From Aggregatibacter actinomycetemcomitans (lineage in GTDB: Bacteria > Pseudomonadota > Gammaproteobacteria > Enterobacterales > Pasteurellaceae): a stretch of 64,000 bases of DNA. Where the stretch lies: positions 58,824 through 122,823 of the forward strand of contig NZ_NRDF01000005.1 of the NCBI RefSeq assembly GCF_003130205.1, written 5' to 3'. Each line of letters starts with the position of its first letter. Within the stretch, counting starts at the first letter, position 1. Position numbers and translations under genes: made by a program. Positions 19,356-29,412 of this stretch are shown here, in pieces. The notes under the pieces are model-generated. The model worked only from the letters and a program-made list of their open reading frames with translations, made no database searches and had not been told where the DNA came from.

Positions 19356-20504
19356 ATGAAGGCATTACATTTCGGTGCGGGCAATATCGGTCGCGGATTT
19401 ATCGGAAAATTATTGGCGGACAGCGGTGTTGAAGTGATTTTTGCCGATGTGAATGATAAGGTGATTGACTTGCTGAAAACGCAACAGTCCTATCATGTCA
19501 AAATCGTCGGCGACAGCGTGAATACGGTGGAAGAAGTCACTAACGTCACCGGCATCAATTCTAAAGATGAAAATGCCGTGATTGAATTATTCAAGACTGT
19601 AGATTTGGTGACCACCGCCGTCGGGCCGAATGTGCTGAAAATTATTTCCGGCACTATTGCAAAAGGCTTGGTTGCCCGTTTCGCCGCCGGAAACGACACG
19701 CCGTTAAATATCATCGCTTGTGAAAATATGGTGCGCGGCACAACCTTCTTAAAAGAGCAGGTTTTCACCCACTTAACGCCGGAACAACAAGCTAAAGCGG
19801 AAGCATTAGTCGGTTTCGTGGATTCCGCCGTGGATCGTATCGTACCGCCGGTACAAGCGGATGAAAGCGATCCGTTATTGGTCACTGTGGAAGAATTCAG
19901 CGAATGGATCGTGGATGAAACCCAGTTTAAAGGGCAAATTCCGGCAATTCGTGGCATGGAGAAAACCGATAATCTGATGGCGTTTGTGGAACGCAAATTG
20001 TTCACCCTGAATACCGGACACGCTACTACGTCTTACTTAGGCAAACTAAAAGGCTATCGCTTCGTGAAAGAAAGCATTGAAGACGACGCCATTAAAGCGG
20101 ATGTGAAAGCCACCATGCAGGAAAGCGGCGCGGTGTTGATTAAACGTTATGGTTTTGATCCGCAGGCGCACGCGGCGTATATTGAAAAAATCTTAAAACG
20201 CTTTGCGAATCCGTTCCTGGTGGATGATGTGGATCGTGTGGGGCGCGAGCCTTTGCGCAAATTAAGCTACAACGACCGCTTAATCAAACCGTTGCGCGGC
20301 ACATTGGAATACGGTTTGCCGAATCAGCATTTGGTCAACGCCATTGCCTCAGCCTTGGCGTATCGCAACGAACAGGATTCGCAAGCCTTGGAATTGGCGG
20401 CATCGCTTGCTGAAAACGGCGTCGCGGGAACCGTGCGTAAATATACCGAGTTGCAGGGCGATGCCGTGATTGAACGCATTGTCGCGGCTTATCAGGCGAT
20501 TTAA
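19356..20504 (+). CDS. mtlD: Mannitol-1-phosphate 5-dehydrogenase
   Basis: A 382-residue polyol dehydrogenase, same length as in E. coli, with AAAGGAG before the ATG. The N-terminal NAD-binding motif is [16 protein letters not shown]. Family signatures [11 protein letters not shown] and [16 protein letters not shown] (catalytic Lys region) are present. It oxidises mannitol-1-phosphate from MtlA to fructose-6-phosphate for glycolysis. It lies 77 nt downstream of mtlA, with an uptake-signal word in the gap. Confidence 0.97.
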   Translation: MKALHFGAGNIGRGFIGKLLADSGVEVIFADVNDKVIDLLKTQQSYHVKIVGDSVNTVEEVTNVTGINSKDENAVIELFKTVDLVTTAVGPNVLKIISGTIAKGLVARFAAGNDTPLNIIACENMVRGTTFLKEQVFTHLTPEQQAKAEALVGFVDSAVDRIVPPVQADESDPLLVTVEEFSEWIVDETQFKGQIPAIRGMEKTDNLMAFVERKLFTLNTGHATTSYLGKLKGYRFVKESIEDDAIKADVKATMQESGAVLIKRYGFDPQAHAAYIEKILKRFANPFLVDDVDRVGREPLRKLSYNDRLIKPLRGTLEYGLPNQHLVNAIASALAYRNEQDSQALELAASLAENGVAGTVRKYTELQGDAVIERIVAAYQAI

Positions 20505-20578
20505 GTGAAGTAGGGCGAATGAACGTTCGCCCTTGCGTTGTGAAATTTAAGATAATGGGTTTTTAAAAGGATTTTCAG

Positions 20579-21091
20579 GTGCCGATTGATCAGGTTTATG
20601 AAAAATTAAATGGCGCAATGTCTCTTCGCGGTTTCATCACCGTCTCCGTTGCGATTTTTGATGAAACCGTAGATGCATTGATTAACCGTGTTTTTCGTAA
20701 AACGGATTTCGCCGTGAAATCCGTGGTGGATTCCCTGTTTGAAACCTCCGGCCCGCTTTCCGATTTAAGCATTCGCTTAAAAGTGCTGCTGGGTTTAAGC
20801 ATTGTGGAACAGCCGGTTTTTGCCGACATTCTTCACTTTATCGGGCTAAAAGAAACCTTAAATAACGACGAAAAAGACTATGATTTTTCCGATGATATTA
20901 TTTTGGATTTCGCCCGCCATTTACATTTATTGGAAGATAAACAGCTCCTCGATTTCCCGCCCGAAGCCGACAATCAGGATTCCTTGCTTTACCAAATCAA
21001 ACGTCAGCGCAAGGAAAAAGTTATCCGCTCCAGCCTCATTCTCACCATTACCGACATTTGCGAACGCCTGCAAACCGAAAGCCCGTTGTAG
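20579..21091 (+). CDS. mtlR: Mannitol operon repressor
   Basis: A 170-residue MtlR/FumE-like helical protein starting at a GTG at 20579 (AAAGGATTTTCAG upstream). The core VFRKTDFAVKSVVDSLFETSGPLSDLSIRLKVLLGL matches the conserved DGPLGDLSVRLKL block of E. coli MtlR. It is the last gene of mtlADR and is thought to dampen mannitol operon expression; it has no classical helix-turn-helix. Its last codons are duplicated upstream of mtlA (17110-17154). Confidence 0.93.
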   Translation: MPIDQVYEKLNGAMSLRGFITVSVAIFDETVDALINRVFRKTDFAVKSVVDSLFETSGPLSDLSIRLKVLLGLSIVEQPVFADILHFIGLKETLNNDEKDYDFSDDIILDFARHLHLLEDKQLLDFPPEADNQDSLLYQIKRQRKEKVIRSSLILTITDICERLQTESPL

Positions 21092-21147
21092 GTTTCGGGG
21101 CAAAAGTGCGGTCAAAAATTCAAGTGTTTTTTAACCCGCCGAAAAAC

Positions 21148-21180
21148 AAAAGACCTGAATTCGCTTCAGGTCTTTTTTTA
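21148..21180. terminator. Bidirectional terminator between mtlR and iolG
   Basis: AAAAGACCTGAA / TTCAGGTCTTTT with a 5-nt loop and T-runs on both sides. It would stop mtl transcripts from the left and the iolD-E-G transcript from the right. Confidence 0.92.
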
Positions 21181-21195
21181 TCATCGGAAATGCTT

Positions 21196-22206
21196 TTAGG
21201 CGATTTCCGCCAGTTTCACCGGGCGTCCTTCATCAAGAGAACGTTTTGCCGCCAACGCGATAAGCACAGGTTGCAAACCGTCGTTGCCGTTGACTAAAGT
21301 CGGTTTGTCGTTCACTACGGAATCCACAAAGCACGCCATTTCGTCAGCGAAAGATTGCATATAGCGTTCCAGGAAGAAATATTTCGGTTTTTCGGCAATC
21401 ACGCCTGCTTCACAGGAATACACGGCGGTAGAATCGGTATCATTACGGGTTTGTACTGCGCCTTTCGAGCCGAACACTTCCGCCCGTTGGTCGTAGCCGT
21501 AAACCGCCTTGCGGCTGTTGTCGATTACACCGATCGCGCCATTCGCCAGTTTTAAGGTGATGACGGCGGTGTCAATATCGCCGGCTTTACCGATTTCCGG
21601 ATTCACCAACACGCCACCCGCCGCATACACTTCCACGACTTCGCTGCTGGATAAATAACGGATCATGTCGAAATCATGAATGGTCATGTCAAAGAACATC
21701 CCGCCGGACACTTTAACGTATTCAATCGGCGGTGCGTCAGGGTCGCGGGAGGTGACGCGGATTAAGTGCGGTTCGCCGATGTCGCCGTTTTCCACGCGGG
21801 TCTTGATGGCTTTAAAGTTGTGGTCAAAACGACGGTTGAATCCTACCTGGAATTTCACGCCCGCTTTTTCCACTTCGGCTAAGACTTCTTTAATGCGATT
21901 TACATCGGCATCCACCGGTTTTTCGCAGAAAATGTGTTTGCCGGCACGGGCGGCTTCAATGGAAATCGGCGCGTGGGTGTTGGTGGAGGAACAAACCAAC
22001 ACGGCATCAATTTCAGGATCCTGCAAAATGTGTTTATAGTCTTCATAAACGTGCGGAATGCCCATGCCTTTCGCCCATTGTTTGAGCTCATCGGTGACGC
22101 GAACATCGGAAATCGCTTTGATTTCAGCGCCTTTGACATATTTTGTAATGCTTTCGGAATGTACGCGACCGATACGACCGGCGCCGATAATACCTACTTT
22201 AATCAT
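21196..22206 (-). CDS. iolG: Myo-inositol 2-dehydrogenase
   Basis: A 336-residue Gfo/Idh/MocA oxidoreductase. The N-terminal NAD(P) motif is VGIIGAGRIGRVHSES, followed by HIFCEKPVDAD with the catalytic EKP Lys, and GGMFFDMTIHDFDMIRYL with the Asp/His active-site pair seen in IolG. It oxidises myo-inositol to 2-keto-myo-inositol (scyllo-inosose), the first step of inositol catabolism. It starts 2 nt after the iolE stop and is the last gene of iolD-iolE-iolG. Confidence 0.9.
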   Translation of the reverse strand: MIKVGIIGAGRIGRVHSESITKYVKGAEIKAISDVRVTDELKQWAKGMGIPHVYEDYKHILQDPEIDAVLVCSSTNTHAPISIEAARAGKHIFCEKPVDADVNRIKEVLAEVEKAGVKFQVGFNRRFDHNFKAIKTRVENGDIGEPHLIRVTSRDPDAPPIEYVKVSGGMFFDMTIHDFDMIRYLSSSEVVEVYAAGGVLVNPEIGKAGDIDTAVITLKLANGAIGVIDNSRKAVYGYDQRAEVFGSKGAVQTRNDTDSTAVYSCEAGVIAEKPKYFFLERYMQSFADEMACFVDSVVNDKPTLVNGNDGLQPVLIALAAKRSLDEGRPVKLAEIA

Positions 22207-22208
22207 GA

Positions 22209-23105
22209 TTAAATCCCCGCTGTTTCTTTAATGTATTTACGGCCTTTGACGGCATATTCAAATGGGTTGGCGATTGCCGGATCCTGTTCCGCTTCAACGA
22301 CCATCCAGCCTTTGTAATTGTGTTTCTCGAGAATGTCGAAAATCGGTCTGAAATCAATCACACCGTCGCCCGGCACGGTAAAGGTGCCTTTACGCACGCC
22401 TTCCAGGAAGCTCAGATTATTGGCTTTTACGTCGGCGACCACTTCATCGCGCACGTCTTTCAAATGCACGTGGCAAATGCGATCGATGTATTTTTCCAAA
22501 ACATCCAGCATGGCTTTTTGTGAGCCTTCGGAATAGTAGAGATGACCTGAATCGAATAACAAATACACATCATCATTAACCACCGCCATATACTTATCAA
22601 TTTCTGCCGGGGTTTGAATGCCGGTGCCCATGTGGTGGTGCAGGCAAACTTTCATGCCTTTTTCGGCGGCAAGTTTGGCAAGTTCGTTGTAACCTTCGGC
22701 GAGGCGTTGCCATTCTTCTTCGGTGAATACGGTTTTCTCTTTGAACACGGCTTTGGTGGTGCCTTGAATACTACGGCTTTGCTCGGAACAGCCGATCACT
22801 TTGGCGCCCATGGCATGGAGGAAATCACGATGTTTGATAAATTCTTTGATGGTTTCCTCTTTTTTACCATCGACAAAAAACGTACTGAACCACGCATTAC
22901 AAATTTGAATACCGCGAACCGCCAGTTTATGTTTTAACACTTCCACATCGCGCGGATATTTATTTCCAACTTCACATCCGGTAAAACCCGCAAGTGCCAT
23001 TTCACTTACACATTGTTCAAAGGTATTCTCTTTGCCAAGATCAGGCATATCATCGTTAGTCCAACCGATTGGCGCGATACCTAATTTCACGTTTTCAGCT
23101 TTCAT
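22209..23105 (-). CDS. iolE: Inosose dehydratase
   Basis: A 298-residue TIM-barrel protein of the xylose-isomerase/AP-endonuclease superfamily. The opening [36 protein letters not shown] is the standard IolE start. Metal-binding residues are expected in [30 protein letters not shown] and [10 protein letters not shown]. It dehydrates 2-keto-myo-inositol to 3D-(3,5/4)-trihydroxycyclohexane-1,2-dione, the substrate of IolD encoded immediately upstream in the same operon. Confidence 0.94.
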   Translation of the reverse strand: MKAENVKLGIAPIGWTNDDMPDLGKENTFEQCVSEMALAGFTGCEVGNKYPRDVEVLKHKLAVRGIQICNAWFSTFFVDGKKEETIKEFIKHRDFLHAMGAKVIGCSEQSRSIQGTTKAVFKEKTVFTEEEWQRLAEGYNELAKLAAEKGMKVCLHHHMGTGIQTPAEIDKYMAVVNDDVYLLFDSGHLYYSEGSQKAMLDVLEKYIDRICHVHLKDVRDEVVADVKANNLSFLEGVRKGTFTVPGDGVIDFRPIFDILEKHNYKGWMVVEAEQDPAIANPFEYAVKGRKYIKETAGI

Positions 23106-23160
23106 AGTGTTTTCCTTCTCAACAGAGTGGTTAAATTGGAGAAATAAATTAAATGACGGA

Positions 23161-25107
23161 TTAATAACGTCTTGCTTCGTTAATGTGTTTCACGCTGTTT
23201 TTGTGCGCTTTGCGGATTTTTTCTTTTTCCGACACTTCCGGCACGCCGACGTGCCACCAGCTGCCGTAGCCGTGGATCATGGTTTTCGGCAAGACTTTTA
23301 TGTCAATCAGCGTAGAGACGGTTTGTTTTTGCGCATCGGCGAGGGCGGCGCGTAATTCCTCTTCGGTGGTGACTTTATAGGTTTTGCAACCGTAAGATGC
23401 CGCATTCATGGCAAAGTCAACGGGCACGAATCCGCCGTCCAATTTATCGGTTTGCGGATTTCTGAAGCGGAATTCGGTAGCGAAACTGTCCATCCCGTTG
23501 CCGATTTGCAGGTTATTAATACAGCCGTTTGTCATGTTATCGAATAAAACCACGTTGATTTTTTTGTGTTCCTGTACGGAGGTCACCAGTTCGGAATGAA
23601 GCATCATGTAAGAACCGTCGCCCAATAAGGCATAAACTTCTTTTTCCAGTTGGGCTAATTTGGCACCCAACGCGGCGTTCACTTCGTATCCCATGCAGGA
23701 ATAGCCGTATTCCAGATGGTAAGTGTTTTCACCCTTGGACTGCCAGGCGCGTTGTAAGTCGCCCGGCAAGCTGCCCGCGGCGCCTACGATAATGTCGTTT
23801 TCGCCCAAGGTTTCATTGAGAATGCCTAACACGCGGCTTTGAGTCAGATGGGATTGGGTCAATTTAATAAATTCCGCATAGACTTTTTCGCGATCCAAAG
23901 CATCGTCCACTTCCGGTACGAAATCGGTTTCCGTGTAAACCGCGTGATAAATCCGTTGGAGTTCCTGGGCAAATTGCGCTTTGGCTTCGGCAACGGCATT
24001 GCCCCATTGGGCGCGGTAACGATAGCCTGTCGGCGCTAAAAGTGCGGTCAATTTTTCCAGCGTTTCTTTGGCGTCGGCAACCACTTGGACGCCATCCAGT
24101 TTATAGGCATCGAAACGGGCAACGTTGATGTTCAGGAATTTCACATTCGGATTCTGGAAGATCCATTTGGAGGAAGTGGTGAAATCCGTATAGCGCGTGC
24201 CGATACCGATAATCAGATCCGCTTCTTTTGCCAACAGGTTAGCGCTCAAACAGCCGGTTTCTCCCACGCCGCCCACATTCAAAACGTGTTCGGAAATGAC
24301 CGCACTTTTTCCCGCCTGGGTTTCGGCTAAAGGAATCTGGAAGGTTTCGGCAAATTGTTTTAACTGTTCCGCCGCTTCGGAGTAACGCACCCCACCACCA
24401 CAGACAATTAACGGTTTTTTCGCTTTCAGAATCAGATCCACGGCAGATTTCAACATAGGTTCGGTAGGGAGCGTGCGCTCAATACGGTGAATGCGTTTTT
24501 GCAGGAAATATTCCGGGAAATCATAGGCTTCCGCTTGGACGTCTTGCGGCAGGGCGATGGTGACGGCGCCGGTGTCCGCCGGATCCGTTAACACCCGCAT
24601 GGCGTTAATGCAGGCGGTCATCAGTTGTTCCGGGCGGCTGACTCTGTCCCAATATTTGCTGACGGCGTGGAACGCGTCGTTTGTGCTGAGGCTCAGATCA
24701 TGAAATTGTTCGATTTGTTGTAAAACCGGATCCGGTTGGCGGGTGGCAAACACATCGCCGGGCAAAAGCAATAGCGGAATGCGGTTGGCGGTTGCGGTGG
24801 CGGCGGCAGTAATCATGTTGGCGGCGCCGGGACCGACGGAAGAGGTGCAGGCGTAAATTTTTTTGCGCAGATTTTGTTTCGCAAAACCGATGGCGACATG
24901 TGCCATGCCTTGTTCGTTGCGCCCTTGGCGCACAATCAGGTCACCGCTGTCTTGTTCCAGCGCCTGACCAATGCCGAGCACATTGCCATGACCGAAAATA
25001 CCAAAGATACCTTCAACAAATTTTGTTACTTTGCCGTCAAATTCAACATATTGATTATCAAGGAATTTTATGAGTGCTTGTGCAACAGTAAGTCTTACGG
25101 TTTTCAT
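23161..25107 (-). CDS. iolD: 3D-(3,5/4)-trihydroxycyclohexane-1,2-dione acylhydrolase (ring-opening)
   Basis: A 648-residue thiamine-diphosphate enzyme. The ATG at 25107 ([16 protein letters not shown]) is preferred over one 16 codons upstream because AAGGAGATT lies just before it and it matches family starts. The N-terminal ThDP domain includes [25 protein letters not shown] with the catalytic Glu region and [13 protein letters not shown]. The C-terminal cofactor domain includes [20 protein letters not shown] with the GDGS magnesium-binding motif. It opens the ring to give 5-deoxy-glucuronate. It is first gene of iolD-E-G and divergent from iolC across a 308-nt regulatory spacer. Confidence 0.95.
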   Translation of the reverse strand: MKTVRLTVAQALIKFLDNQYVEFDGKVTKFVEGIFGIFGHGNVLGIGQALEQDSGDLIVRQGRNEQGMAHVAIGFAKQNLRKKIYACTSSVGPGAANMITAAATATANRIPLLLLPGDVFATRQPDPVLQQIEQFHDLSLSTNDAFHAVSKYWDRVSRPEQLMTACINAMRVLTDPADTGAVTIALPQDVQAEAYDFPEYFLQKRIHRIERTLPTEPMLKSAVDLILKAKKPLIVCGGGVRYSEAAEQLKQFAETFQIPLAETQAGKSAVISEHVLNVGGVGETGCLSANLLAKEADLIIGIGTRYTDFTTSSKWIFQNPNVKFLNINVARFDAYKLDGVQVVADAKETLEKLTALLAPTGYRYRAQWGNAVAEAKAQFAQELQRIYHAVYTETDFVPEVDDALDREKVYAEFIKLTQSHLTQSRVLGILNETLGENDIIVGAAGSLPGDLQRAWQSKGENTYHLEYGYSCMGYEVNAALGAKLAQLEKEVYALLGDGSYMMLHSELVTSVQEHKKINVVLFDNMTNGCINNLQIGNGMDSFATEFRFRNPQTDKLDGGFVPVDFAMNAASYGCKTYKVTTEEELRAALADAQKQTVSTLIDIKVLPKTMIHGYGSWWHVGVPEVSEKEKIRKAHKNSVKHINEARRY

Positions 25108-25176
25108 CAGAATCTCCTTTACGGGTAGCGAGCATTGAACCAAGTATATAAGCATTCTTTTAATTTTAAATGCTTT

Positions 25177-25192
25177 TGAAATAAAAATTTCA
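25177..25192. promoter_or_regulatory. Probable IolR operator (GAAA-N6-TTTC) near iolD
   Basis: TGAAATAAAAATTTCA is a near-perfect palindrome with GAAA-N6-TTTC geometry, resembling the GGAA-N6-TTCC sites known for RpiR-type IolR in rhizobia. It lies 70 nt before iolD and exactly 4 nt from the CRP-like site at 25197-25212. Confidence 0.55.
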
Positions 25193-25196
25193 TTTT

Positions 25197-25212
25197 TGCG
25201 ACATAGATCAAA
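25197..25212. promoter_or_regulatory. CRP-like site in the iolD-iolC spacer
   Basis: TGCGACATAGATCAAA matches TGTGA-N6-TCACA at 8 of 10 consensus positions. On the iolD strand it is followed after 4 nt by the palindrome at 25177-25192, the same layout as upstream of the suhB-like gene and iolA. Confidence 0.5.
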
Positions 25213-25352
25213 TTTTCCCGAATTTATGTTTTATCTTGTAAAAACAGATTAACAGCCTTTTAAATCTTGGCACGGGAAATGTCGAAAAGAAAATCTGACG
25301 GACTTGATTTTGTGATTAACGTCTAAAAAATCGAATTTCAATGTTGATTTTT

Positions 25353-25370
25353 TTGAAATATATGTTTCAA
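25353..25370. promoter_or_regulatory. Probable IolR operator near iolC
   Basis: TTGAAATATATGTTTCAA has perfect 6-bp arms with N6 between them, 46 nt before the iolC start. It shares the GAAA-N6-TTTC geometry of the site near iolD. The rest of the 25108-25415 spacer is AT-rich, with no gene seen. Confidence 0.6.
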
Positions 25371-25415
25371 TTTGTGTAGGTAAAACAATTTCATTAAATA
25401 AGAAGGAATTGCATT

Positions 25416-27323
25416 ATGAAAACGGTAGAAAAAACATTAGACCTTATTTGTCTTGGTCGGGTTGCTGTTGATCTTTATGCACAACAAATCGGTGCCAGAT
25501 TGGAAGATGCCTCTTCTTTTTCCAAATATCTTGGCGGTTCGTCCGGTAATGTTGCCTATGGTACGGCGGTGCAGGGCGTGAAATCCTCTATGCTGGCGCG
25601 TGTCGGTGATGAACATATGGGACGTTTTTTGCGTGAGGAATTGCAACGTGTCGGCGTGGATACCGGTCATTTGATTACGGATAAAGAACGCCTGACCGCT
25701 CTTGTGATTTTAGGCATTAAAGATCAAGATACTTTCCCGTTGATTTTTTACCGTGAAAATTGTGCCGATATGGCGATTACCAAAGATGACTTTGATGAAA
25801 GTTATATCGCTTCCGCCAAAGCGCTTGCCATTACCGGCACGCATTTGTCGCATCCGAAAACAAGAGAAGCCGTGTTAACGGCGCTGGAATATGCGGGCAG
25901 AAATAATACGAAACGTTTGCTGGATATTGATTATCGCCCGGTATTATGGGGGCTGACGTCCTTGGGTGATGGGGAAACCCGTTTTATTGATTCAGCGGCG
26001 GTAACCAAATCCTTGCAAGAGGTATTGCACCACTTTGATGTATTGGTGGGGACGGAAGAAGAATTTCACATTGCCGGCGGTTCGACAGATACCTTAACTG
26101 CACTTAAGAATGTGCGTAAATTCAGCCATGCCGTTTTAGTTTGCAAGCGTGGCGCGCTGGGCTGTTCGGTGTTTGAAGGGGAAATTCCTGACGATTTGGA
26201 CGGCGGGTTAAATGTTTACGGCGTGAGAGTGGAAGTGCTTAACGTATTGGGTGCCGGCGATGCCTTTATGTCGGGGCTGATTCGCGGTTACATTAATAAT
26301 GAAGGCTGGGAACAGGCTTGCCGTTATGCCAATGCCTGCGGGGCGTTGGTGGTTTCCCGTCATGGTTGCGCACCGGCAATGCCGACAAAAGCGGAGCTGG
26401 ATAATTACCTTGCCCGCGCACAATCGGTGCCGCGCCCTGATTTAGATGAGCAACTTAACCATTTACATCGCGTGACAACCAGAAAAGCCAAATGGGATAA
26501 CTTATGTATTTTTGCTTTTGACCATCGCAAGCAATTGGTGGATATGGCGGGAAAATACGGCGCGGATGTCAAACGTATTCCTAAATTGAAACAGCTTCTC
26601 TTGCAGACGGCGGAAAAAACGGCGCAGGAAGAAGGTATTTATAACGGTCAGGCGGGGATTCTTGCGGATACGACTTTCGGGCAAGCGGCACTGAATGAAA
26701 TTACCGGTAAAAAATGGTGGATTGGCCGCCCGATTGAGCTTCCGTCTTCCCGTCCGTTGCGTTTGGAACACGGCGATTTAGGTAGCCAACTAGCCGGCTG
26801 GCCGCAAGAACATGTGGTGAAATGTTTGGTCTTTTATCATCCGAAAGACAGCGCAGAGATGAAAGCGGAGCAGGATGCCACGTTAAAACAAGTGTATCAA
26901 GCCTGCTGTCGAACCGGCCATGAACTGTTGCTGGAAGTGATTTTGCTGGCGGATATGGAACAAAACGAACAATATTATGCGGATATTCTCGCACACTTCT
27001 ATCAATTAGGTATCAAGCCGGATTGGTGGAAATTACCGGGCGTTTCGGCGCAGGGTTGGGAACGTATCAGCGAGGTGATTCAGGCAAATGATCCATATTG
27101 TCGCGGTATTCTGATTCTCGGCTTGGATGCGCCGGAAGCACAGTTTAAAGCGGTATTCGATGCGTCTGCCAATGCGCCTTTGGTAAAAGGCTTTGCGGTG
27201 GGGCGGACAATTTTCGGGCAGCCGTCGGCGGATTGGTTTGCCGGAAAATTAACGGATGACGAACTGATCGCCGCAGTGGGAGAAAGATACCGGAGACTGA
27301 TTAAACTTTGGAAATCCCGTTAA
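25416..27323 (+). CDS. iolC: Bifunctional 5-dehydro-2-deoxygluconokinase / DKG-phosphate aldolase-like fusion
   Basis: A 635-residue two-domain protein. Residues 1 to about 325 are a PfkB-type kinase: LICLGRVAVDLYAQQIG, GGSSGNVAYGTAV and the anion-hole motif LNVLGAGDAFMSGLIRGY are visible. Residues about 345-635 are a DUF2090 domain (AFDHRKQLVDMAGKYG, then GILILGLDAP, ending FAVGRTIFGQPSADWF), taken as the 2-deoxy-5-keto-gluconate-6-phosphate aldolase (IolJ function). The fusion would phosphorylate the IolB product and cleave it to DHAP and malonate semialdehyde. Such fusions are known in other proteobacteria. It is monocistronic, divergent from iolD and closed by a strong terminator. Confidence 0.9.
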   Translation: MKTVEKTLDLICLGRVAVDLYAQQIGARLEDASSFSKYLGGSSGNVAYGTAVQGVKSSMLARVGDEHMGRFLREELQRVGVDTGHLITDKERLTALVILGIKDQDTFPLIFYRENCADMAITKDDFDESYIASAKALAITGTHLSHPKTREAVLTALEYAGRNNTKRLLDIDYRPVLWGLTSLGDGETRFIDSAAVTKSLQEVLHHFDVLVGTEEEFHIAGGSTDTLTALKNVRKFSHAVLVCKRGALGCSVFEGEIPDDLDGGLNVYGVRVEVLNVLGAGDAFMSGLIRGYINNEGWEQACRYANACGALVVSRHGCAPAMPTKAELDNYLARAQSVPRPDLDEQLNHLHRVTTRKAKWDNLCIFAFDHRKQLVDMAGKYGADVKRIPKLKQLLLQTAEKTAQEEGIYNGQAGILADTTFGQAALNEITGKKWWIGRPIELPSSRPLRLEHGDLGSQLAGWPQEHVVKCLVFYHPKDSAEMKAEQDATLKQVYQACCRTGHELLLEVILLADMEQNEQYYADILAHFYQLGIKPDWWKLPGVSAQGWERISEVIQANDPYCRGILILGLDAPEAQFKAVFDASANAPLVKGFAVGRTIFGQPSADWFAGKLTDDELIAAVGERYRRLIKLWKSR

Positions 27324-27335
27324 ACCCATCAACGT

Positions 27336-27360
27336 AAAATGCCCCGTTCGGGGCATTTTT
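27336..27360. terminator. Bidirectional terminator between iolC and iolR
   Basis: AAAATGCCCC / GGGGCATTTT with GTTC loop: a strong 10-bp stem with T-runs on both strands, serving convergent iolC and the RpiR regulator gene. Confidence 0.95.
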
Positions 27361-27361
27361 G

Positions 27362-28195
27362 TTACTTTTTCTCTTTTTCTTTTTCCAATCCCAACACAAT
27401 CGCCAGTGTTTGAACCAATGTCATGGTGGAACATTGGGAACGGAATCCCAACACCTGCGCTTCTTTTATCACGAAAGCAATATCGCTGAAGGCAAGTAGC
27501 GGGCTGATTTGGCTGTCGGTAATGGCAATTTGTTTAATGCCTTTTTTGGCACTGGTATTCATAATATTGACGGTTTCCGGCGCATAAGGCGAAAAGCTAA
27601 TGGCAACCACCACATCGCCTTCTTTAACCTGATTGAGCTGTTCATCAAACATTCCGCCCAACCCATTAATTAAAAAGGAACTGCAATCTAAGTGATGAAG
27701 GGCATAATTGAGATAACAGGCAACGCTAAAAGATCGTTTTAAACCGATAATAAAAATGTTATTGGCTTCTTTTAACATTTTTGCGGCGGCGTAAATTTGA
27801 TCGTTTGTGGTTTGCTCTGCCAGTTGAATCAATGCCCGACTGTTGGATTGCGAGAAAATCGTCAAAATATCTTCCGGGGATTCTTCTCCTTCCGATTGGG
27901 CGATTTTGTGTGAAAGCTGTAGTCGCTCCGTGTAGTTTGTGGTTTTTTCTATGAGATTCTCACGAAAAATTTGTTTCATTTCATTAAAGCCGGAAAAACC
28001 GAATTCAGCAGCAAAACGGATTAATGTGGAGGGCGGTACATTCGCTTTTTCGGCGATAGTGGCAACCGTATCAAAAACGATGCTGTCGCTGTTGTCCAGA
28101 ATATATTGAGCAACCTGTTTGAGTCTTTTGCTTAAGCTGTCGTAACGGGTTTGTATTTCAGTTTGTAAATTGATTAATTGAGATTTTTCTTTCAT
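27362..28195 (-). CDS. iolR: RpiR-family transcriptional regulator, probable inositol regulator
   Basis: A 277-residue protein with an N-terminal RpiR helix-turn-helix (about residues 1-80; YDSLSKRLKQVAQYILDNSD, then TIAEKANVPPSTLIRFAAEFGFSGFNEMKQ) and a C-terminal SIS sugar-phosphate-binding domain (about 130-260; IFIIGLKRSFSVACYLNY, then EGDVVVAISFSPYAPETV). It probably senses a pathway intermediate and represses the iol promoters at GAAA-N6-TTTC palindromes. The symbol is by location and family type, not proven. It lies between iolC and iolB. Confidence 0.85.
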   Translation of the reverse strand: MKEKSQLINLQTEIQTRYDSLSKRLKQVAQYILDNSDSIVFDTVATIAEKANVPPSTLIRFAAEFGFSGFNEMKQIFRENLIEKTTNYTERLQLSHKIAQSEGEESPEDILTIFSQSNSRALIQLAEQTTNDQIYAAAKMLKEANNIFIIGLKRSFSVACYLNYALHHLDCSSFLINGLGGMFDEQLNQVKEGDVVVAISFSPYAPETVNIMNTSAKKGIKQIAITDSQISPLLAFSDIAFVIKEAQVLGFRSQCSTMTLVQTLAIVLGLEKEKEKK

Positions 28196-28319
28196 CTTGT
28201 TATATCCGTAAAATAAATATTTATAAATATTATCGGGATGAATGGAAAATTCAATAAAAAAGCGGTTATTTCGTTTGAAAAAACGACCGCACTTTTCGTC
28301 GATTTTATGGCGTTAAGCT

Positions 28320-29150
28320 TTATTTGAATTTATCGGCGTATTCTTCACTGTTGATCCAAGCGTGATCCTGTTCCCAGGTAAAACGCCATTTTCTCACCGG
28401 ACCGGCCATCACGTTTAAGTAATAATTGTCATAACCGGCGATGGTGGCAACGGGATGATAACCTCTTGGCACCTGAACCACATCGCCGTCATATACCGCC
28501 ATACACTCATCTAACGAGCGGTCGTCGGTATAGACGCGCTGTAATGCGAAGCCCTGTGGCGGGGAGAAACGGTGATAATAGGTTTCTTCCAGGTAGGTTT
28601 CGGTCGGAGAATTTTTATCGTCGTGTTTATGGCTCGGGAACGAGCTGGTATTGCCTTCATCGGTAAATACTTCAACTACTAATAACGCATCTGCGGTTTC
28701 GGTTTCCGGCAGGATATTGTGCACCAGACGTTTATTATTGCCGTATCCGCGTTTTTCTACACCCACATCTTTTGGTTCGATTAAACGCACTGGTAAATTC
28801 CCTTGGCTTGGCGCGCGGCAAACTGCCAGTTCTAAATAGCTTTCCGCTTTAATGTGGACCTGCTGATGATGTGGCACGTACACGGAATAAGGCGGAATTC
28901 GTTCAAAAGGCGACGTGCGGTTGCCGATATGTTCAAATGTAGCCTGTGCGGTGGTCACGGTGGCTTGACCGGCAATCAGCACGAAGCAAACCTCGGTATT
29001 TTCCGTATCGAAGGTAAGCGCTTGGTCTTTTTGCAGGTGATACATCTCAAAACCGACATATTCCCAATTGGCTGTTTGTGGCGTGATTTTTTGGACTTCA
29101 CCGTTCTTTTCAGGATGATTTTTTTTAGACTTAGATAGTAAGTAACTCAT
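28320..29150 (-). CDS. iolB: 5-deoxy-glucuronate isomerase
   Basis: A 276-residue bicupin of the KduI/IolB family. The ATG at 29150 follows AGGAGA; a GTG one codon earlier is also possible. ETYLEETYYHRFSPPQGFALQRVYTD and VQVPRGYHPVATIAGYDNYYLNVMAGP are the conserved C-terminal cupin strands with metal ligands. It isomerises 5-deoxy-glucuronate to 2-deoxy-5-keto-gluconate, linking IolD and IolC. It is divergent from the suhB-like gene and followed by the 124-nt spacer to iolR, which contains one uptake-signal word. Confidence 0.93.
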   Translation of the reverse strand: MSYLLSKSKKNHPEKNGEVQKITPQTANWEYVGFEMYHLQKDQALTFDTENTEVCFVLIAGQATVTTAQATFEHIGNRTSPFERIPPYSVYVPHHQQVHIKAESYLELAVCRAPSQGNLPVRLIEPKDVGVEKRGYGNNKRLVHNILPETETADALLVVEVFTDEGNTSSFPSHKHDDKNSPTETYLEETYYHRFSPPQGFALQRVYTDDRSLDECMAVYDGDVVQVPRGYHPVATIAGYDNYYLNVMAGPVRKWRFTWEQDHAWINSEEYADKFK

Positions 29151-29230
29151 CACATTCTCCTAAAATGACTCAATAGACCCCTCAGATAATACCCCCTTAA
29201 CTTAATTAATCTACCGGCTTTTCTTTAAAA

Positions 29231-29266
29231 TCAGATATAGATCACAAAAGTGGAATAAAAAGTTCA
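29231..29266 (+). promoter_or_regulatory. Composite CRP-like plus IolR-like element before the suhB-like gene
   Basis: TCAGA-N6-TCACA (29231-29246) matches CRP consensus at 8 of 10 positions. Four nt later TGGAA-TAAAAA-GTTCA (29251-29266) repeats the TGRAA-N6-NTTYA pattern. About 36 nt of this block are nearly identical to the block before iolA. It lies in the divergent iolB/suhB-like spacer (29151-29412) and may serve both genes. Confidence 0.55.
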
Positions 29267-29412
29267 TTTTATGGTTTAGATGTATTGTATTTTTCAAATG
29301 ACAGGATTAATTTGAATATGTTCATAAAATGAACAAGGAGGATAAGCACACAAATTTTCATTTAATAGTTTATGTTGTAAGCCTACAACGATATATTATC
29401 AGGAGAATATAT